From positions 1 through 14,437 of the forward strand of contig CAYOOT010000071.1 in assembly GCA_964405665.1 (NCBI GenBank): a DNA stretch of 14,437 nucleotides, in the 5' to 3' direction. The translations under genes and the position numbers were made by a program. The number at the start of each line of letters is the position of its first letter. Position 1 is the first letter of the stretch. Below, piece by piece: positions 12,555 to 14,437 of the stretch. The stretch is from CAYOOT01 sp964405665 (lineage in GTDB: Bacteria > Bdellovibrionota_C > UBA2361 > SZUA-149 > CAZDWZ01). The notes under the pieces were generated by a model. It saw only the letters and a list, made by a program, of their open reading frames with translations. It did not search any database and was not told where the DNA came from.

Positions 12555-13199
12555 TTAATTTTTTGCTTTGATCCAGGCAGCTCTTAAGCTTTGCGCTTTT
12601 TTCGCAAGATCTTCCATTGCTTGATCAGGACCAGTGACCAAGGCACTACCAATTCCCAAAGCAGCAGCTCCTGCAGAAAGATATTCATGTAAATTTTCAG
12701 GAGTAATTCCACCAGTAGGAACTAAATCAATATCATCTAGTGGAGCACGAACTGCTTTGATATATTTTGCGCCAACAACATCAGAGGGAAAAACTTTTAA
12801 TAGTCTACAACCATGATTGTAAGCATTTTGAATTTCAGTTGGAGTAAATACTCCGGGAAGATGTAAAAAATCTTTTTTTATTGCCAGTTCAACAGTTGCC
12901 AAATCAAAATTCGGAGCAACGGTAAATTCTGCCCCGGCAGACATTGCCTCTTCTAATTGCTTGGCGTTTCTAACAGTCCCCGCACCAACAATTATTTTAC
13001 TTCCAAATTCTTGACGAAGTTTGCCAATTGATTCCAAAGCATCAGTGGTATTTAATGTAATTTCCATTACATTAACGTCATTAGCCAAAAGAGTTTCTGC
13101 AATTTTATTTATTTGCTGATAGCTAAACTTCCCGCGAATAATCGCAATCAAGCCGGACTTTTTTACTTCAGAAATGTTATTTTGAATTTTTGTGGTCAT
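12555..13199 (-). CDS. eda: 2-dehydro-3-deoxyphosphogluconate (KDPG) aldolase
   Basis: Eda splits KDPG into pyruvate and glyceraldehyde-3-phosphate, the last step of the Entner-Doudoroff and uronate pathways. The 214-residue class I aldolase shows AIIRGK (Arg22), VMEITLNT (Glu46, proton transfer), VGAGTV (71-76), LPGVFTPTE (114-122) and the Schiff-base Lys135 in RLLKVFPSD. PTGGITPEN (161-169) forms the phosphate-binding region. Length and order match the family. The ATG (13199-13197) touches an assembly gap, so a ribosome site and promoter cannot be seen and a slightly earlier start is not excluded, though the N-terminus is already of normal length. It is the first visible gene of an eda-kdgK operon, 12 bases before kdgK. 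2-keto-4-hydroxyglutarate aldolase activity may overlap. Confidence 0.92.
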   Translation of the reverse strand: MTTKIQNNISEVKKSGLIAIIRGKFSYQQINKIAETLLANDVNVMEITLNTTDALESIGKLRQEFGSKIIVGAGTVRNAKQLEEAMSAGAEFTVAPNFDLATVELAIKKDFLHLPGVFTPTEIQNAYNHGCRLLKVFPSDVVGAKYIKAVRAPLDDIDLVPTGGITPENLHEYLSAGAAALGIGSALVTGPDQAMEDLAKKAQSLRAAWIKAKN

Positions 13200-13299
13200 N
13201 NNNNNNNNNNNNNNNNNNNNNNNNNNNNNNNNNNNNNNNNNNNNNNNNNNNNNNNNNNNNNNNNNNNNNNNNNNNNNNNNNNNNNNNNNNNNNNNNNNN
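13200..13299. other. Assembly gap (100 N) at the eda start
   Basis: Exactly 100 N directly upstream of the eda ATG. The flanks share no end overlap that I can see, so real sequence of unknown length, possibly the eda promoter and more, may be missing. Confidence 0.95.
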
Positions 13300-13460
13300 A
13301 CTCCTCAAAATATAAACATAAACCATCCAACCCCCAGAAAATCAAAATTACCTCTATTCTGATTTTCTTTTCGCCGAAAAAACAAAAATGGTTCTTAGTT
13401 TTATTTATATTTATTGACTGTAGAAGAAACTTTATTTTTTTAAAAAAATGATAGCGAATG

Positions 13461-13517
13461 TCTAGTAAACGAATATGAAAATGTTGTAAGCTATAAAAGT
13501 AGGGCGGCACCAGTATT
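13461..13517 (+). repeat. 57-bp direct repeat, left copy
   Basis: It matches 14379-14435 at 55 of 57 positions, starting TCTAGTAAACGAATATG and ending GGGCGGCACCAGTATT. The two copies flank the 173-residue membrane protein gene in the same orientation. The GGGCGGCACCAG core is GC-rich in AT-rich surroundings. Confidence 0.95.
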
Positions 13518-13564
13518 TATAACCAGTATTTATTTCAGCAGTATTTATTTAAAAAATATTGCTG
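13511..13564 (+). repeat. Three CAGTATTTAT units ending in a hairpin
   Basis: CAGTATTTAT occurs at 13511-13520, 13524-13533 and 13539-13548. The last unit forms the left arm of a hairpin: CAGCAGTATTT (13536-13546) pairs with AAATATTGCTG (13554-13564) through ten Watson-Crick pairs and one G-U pair. The first unit overlaps the end of the 57-bp direct repeat. Confidence 0.75.
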
Positions 13565-13576
13565 GACATTCAAATA

Positions 13577-13671
13577 AACTCTCAATGACATATAAGTAAA
13601 GAGAAAAAATAATCGAGAATCTTATGGGGAAAAATTAGTATTTGGTATTTACTTATACGTCATTGAGAGTT
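13577..13671. repeat. 95-bp inverted-repeat element with 24-bp arms (MITE-like or structured RNA)
   Basis: Bases 13577-13600 and 13648-13671 are reverse complements over 24 positions with a single mismatch. The outer ends begin AACTCTCAATGAC on both strands. With one bulge the pairing extends outward through the flanking AAATA. The 47-base interior has no coding capacity. The single A/C mismatch becomes a G-U pair in a minus-strand transcript. Its size and shape fit a miniature inverted-repeat element or a long RNA hairpin. No target-site duplication is obvious. Confidence 0.7.
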
Positions 13672-13709
13672 ATTTCTAGCTATGTTTTTAAGAATGTAAG
13701 ATTCAAACA

Positions 13710-14231
13710 GTGAAAAAAATAAACCTTAATAAACCAATAAAATTTACTTCTCCAAAATTTGAGACATTAAAGAATATCTCCATAACAGGATTTATCTCCG
13801 CTTCGATACTAGGATTTAATAATATTTTTTTATTTCTATCTGGAGATTCCAATTATGACTTTGGATTGATAGCTATTCTTCTTATAGTATTTAGTTTAGC
13901 ATTTCTTGGTTCTCGCTTCTATCCTCCGAGTCGCTATCTCCTACTTGATGCTAAAGGTTTTGCAACCAAGGGTCTTCGTAGACATTCGAAGAGATGGAAA
14001 TGGGAGGAAATTGAATATTTTGGCACAGCTACAAGCTTAGGAACATTATTAGTTGGGTTTAGCTTTAAACAAAATTATGTATTAAAAAATACTTTTTCAA
14101 TAAGAAGGAATAGACGATTTTATAAATTAGATGAATTTATTCCCGATGTATACAGCAATGATATTTCATCTAAAGAATTAGTTAACTTAATGAATTCTTG
14201 GTTACAAGAAAGTCGAGTAAACAAAGCATAA
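13710..14231 (+). CDS. Small two-TM membrane protein with a PH-like C-terminal domain
   Basis: This 173-residue protein has a basic N-terminus, two hydrophobic helices (about 22-44 and 51-71) and a soluble basic tail. The segment RYLLLDAKGFATKGLRRHSK...WKWEEIEYFG (about 75-105) resembles the start of bacterial PH-like domains in small membrane proteins such as the STM3941 type, where a beta-rich domain follows two helices. That resemblance is from memory, and the function is unknown. The frame opens with GTG at 13710 and no clear Shine-Dalgarno; the first internal ATG is far downstream. It stands alone between two copies of a 57-bp direct repeat, with no recognisable neighbour. Its position in a repeat-dense, gene-poor stretch makes it a candidate for recently acquired DNA. 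Confidence 0.7.
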   Translation: MKKINLNKPIKFTSPKFETLKNISITGFISASILGFNNIFLFLSGDSNYDFGLIAILLIVFSLAFLGSRFYPPSRYLLLDAKGFATKGLRRHSKRWKWEEIEYFGTATSLGTLLVGFSFKQNYVLKNTFSIRRNRRFYKLDEFIPDVYSNDISSKELVNLMNSWLQESRVNKA

Positions 14232-14378
14232 TTGTCCCCGTTTTTTTATTCAGAGTAATCACCCTTAAAAACCGGCACAAAATTTAGATCCATATTCAAG
14301 TAATTTAGATCGTTCAAACCAAAAAATCAATTTTAATATTGGTGCATCCCTACTTTTTTGAAGGAATTATTAAGGATA

Positions 14379-14435
14379 TCTAGTAAATGAATATGAAAAT
14401 ATTGTAAGCTATAAAAGTAGGGCGGCACCAGTATT
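14379..14435 (+). repeat. 57-bp direct repeat, right copy at the window end
   Basis: It is the second copy of the repeat at 13461-13517, with two substitutions. The window ends two bases after it, suggesting that assembly stopped because this sequence occurs elsewhere in the genome. The 147 bases between the membrane-protein stop and this copy contain nothing I can identify. Confidence 0.95.
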
Positions 14436-14437
14436 AA

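Larger units (their letters stand above)
13300..13709. other. 410-base intergenic stretch rich in repeats, no gene seen
   Basis: No convincing coding sequence is visible on either strand. A 9-bp inverted repeat AGAAAATCA (13336-13344)/TGATTTTCT (13360-13368) is followed by a T-rich run and could be a weak plus-strand terminator for something lost in the gap. Next come one copy of the 57-bp direct repeat, three CAGTATTTAT units, a short hairpin and a 24-bp-arm inverted repeat, each listed separately. The density of repeats suggests insertion or decay of small mobile elements. Confidence 0.6.

Noticed and set aside
13196..13510. Minus-strand open frame of 104 residues ending in the gap
   Set aside because: A third of it is N, it starts inside the direct repeat, and the readable part is Phe/Ile/Lys-rich as expected from AT-rich non-coding DNA.

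Overview
The window is scaffolded bacterial DNA of low G+C (about 35% by my estimate). It has three gaps of exactly 100 N, and its right end falls inside a repeat, so it is probably a draft or metagenome-assembled genome. Sec signal peptides on several proteins and an MNIO/bufferin-type operon fit a Gram-negative (diderm) bacterium. I cannot place the phylum from the sequence. Several genes lack a clear Shine-Dalgarno site. The hexamer TCCGGA is strikingly frequent.

Layout, left to right. (1) A minus-strand exported protein is cut by the left edge and is divergent from a tandem-duplicated Lrp/AsnC regulator. (2) A minus-strand group follows: phosphodiester glycosidase, NAD-type isocitrate dehydrogenase and TrmH tRNA methyltransferase. 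(3) Plus-strand genes come next: two unknown small proteins, one of them secreted, and MetF. (4) After a gap there is a tightly overlapping minus-strand operon: a PolX-PHP protein with a degenerate polymerase site, endonuclease III (Nth) and a VOC-fold protein. (5) A plus-strand three-gene operon encodes a secreted peptide with eight GDKKCS repeats, a DUF692/MNIO enzyme and a DUF2063 partner. (6) The minus-strand pair eda-kdgK covers the lower 2-keto-3-deoxygluconate route to pyruvate and glyceraldehyde-3-phosphate. (7) The right end is repeat-rich, with a small two-TM membrane protein gene between two near-identical 57-bp direct repeats.

The most interesting system is at about 9.0-11.4 kb. 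It is a minimal bufferin/Hvf-like RiPP operon, with precursor, MNIO and DUF2063 partner in that order. The core peptide is a perfect eight-fold hexapeptide array with one Cys per repeat, not the one or few EGKCG motifs known from HvfA and bufferins. The nucleotide layout suggests layered control. An inverted repeat lies upstream of the precursor and a strong intrinsic terminator lies just after it. A long hairpin then carries the only good Shine-Dalgarno in its 3' arm. That Shine-Dalgarno serves an 11-codon ORF which overlaps the start of the MNIO gene.

All three convergent gene junctions (about 1.16, 6.07 and 11.45 kb) carry GC-rich palindromic elements, and one of them coincides with an assembly gap. 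The gap inside the DUF2063 gene is an assembly artefact: the same 55 bases occur on both sides of it, and collapsing them gives an intact 292-residue protein.
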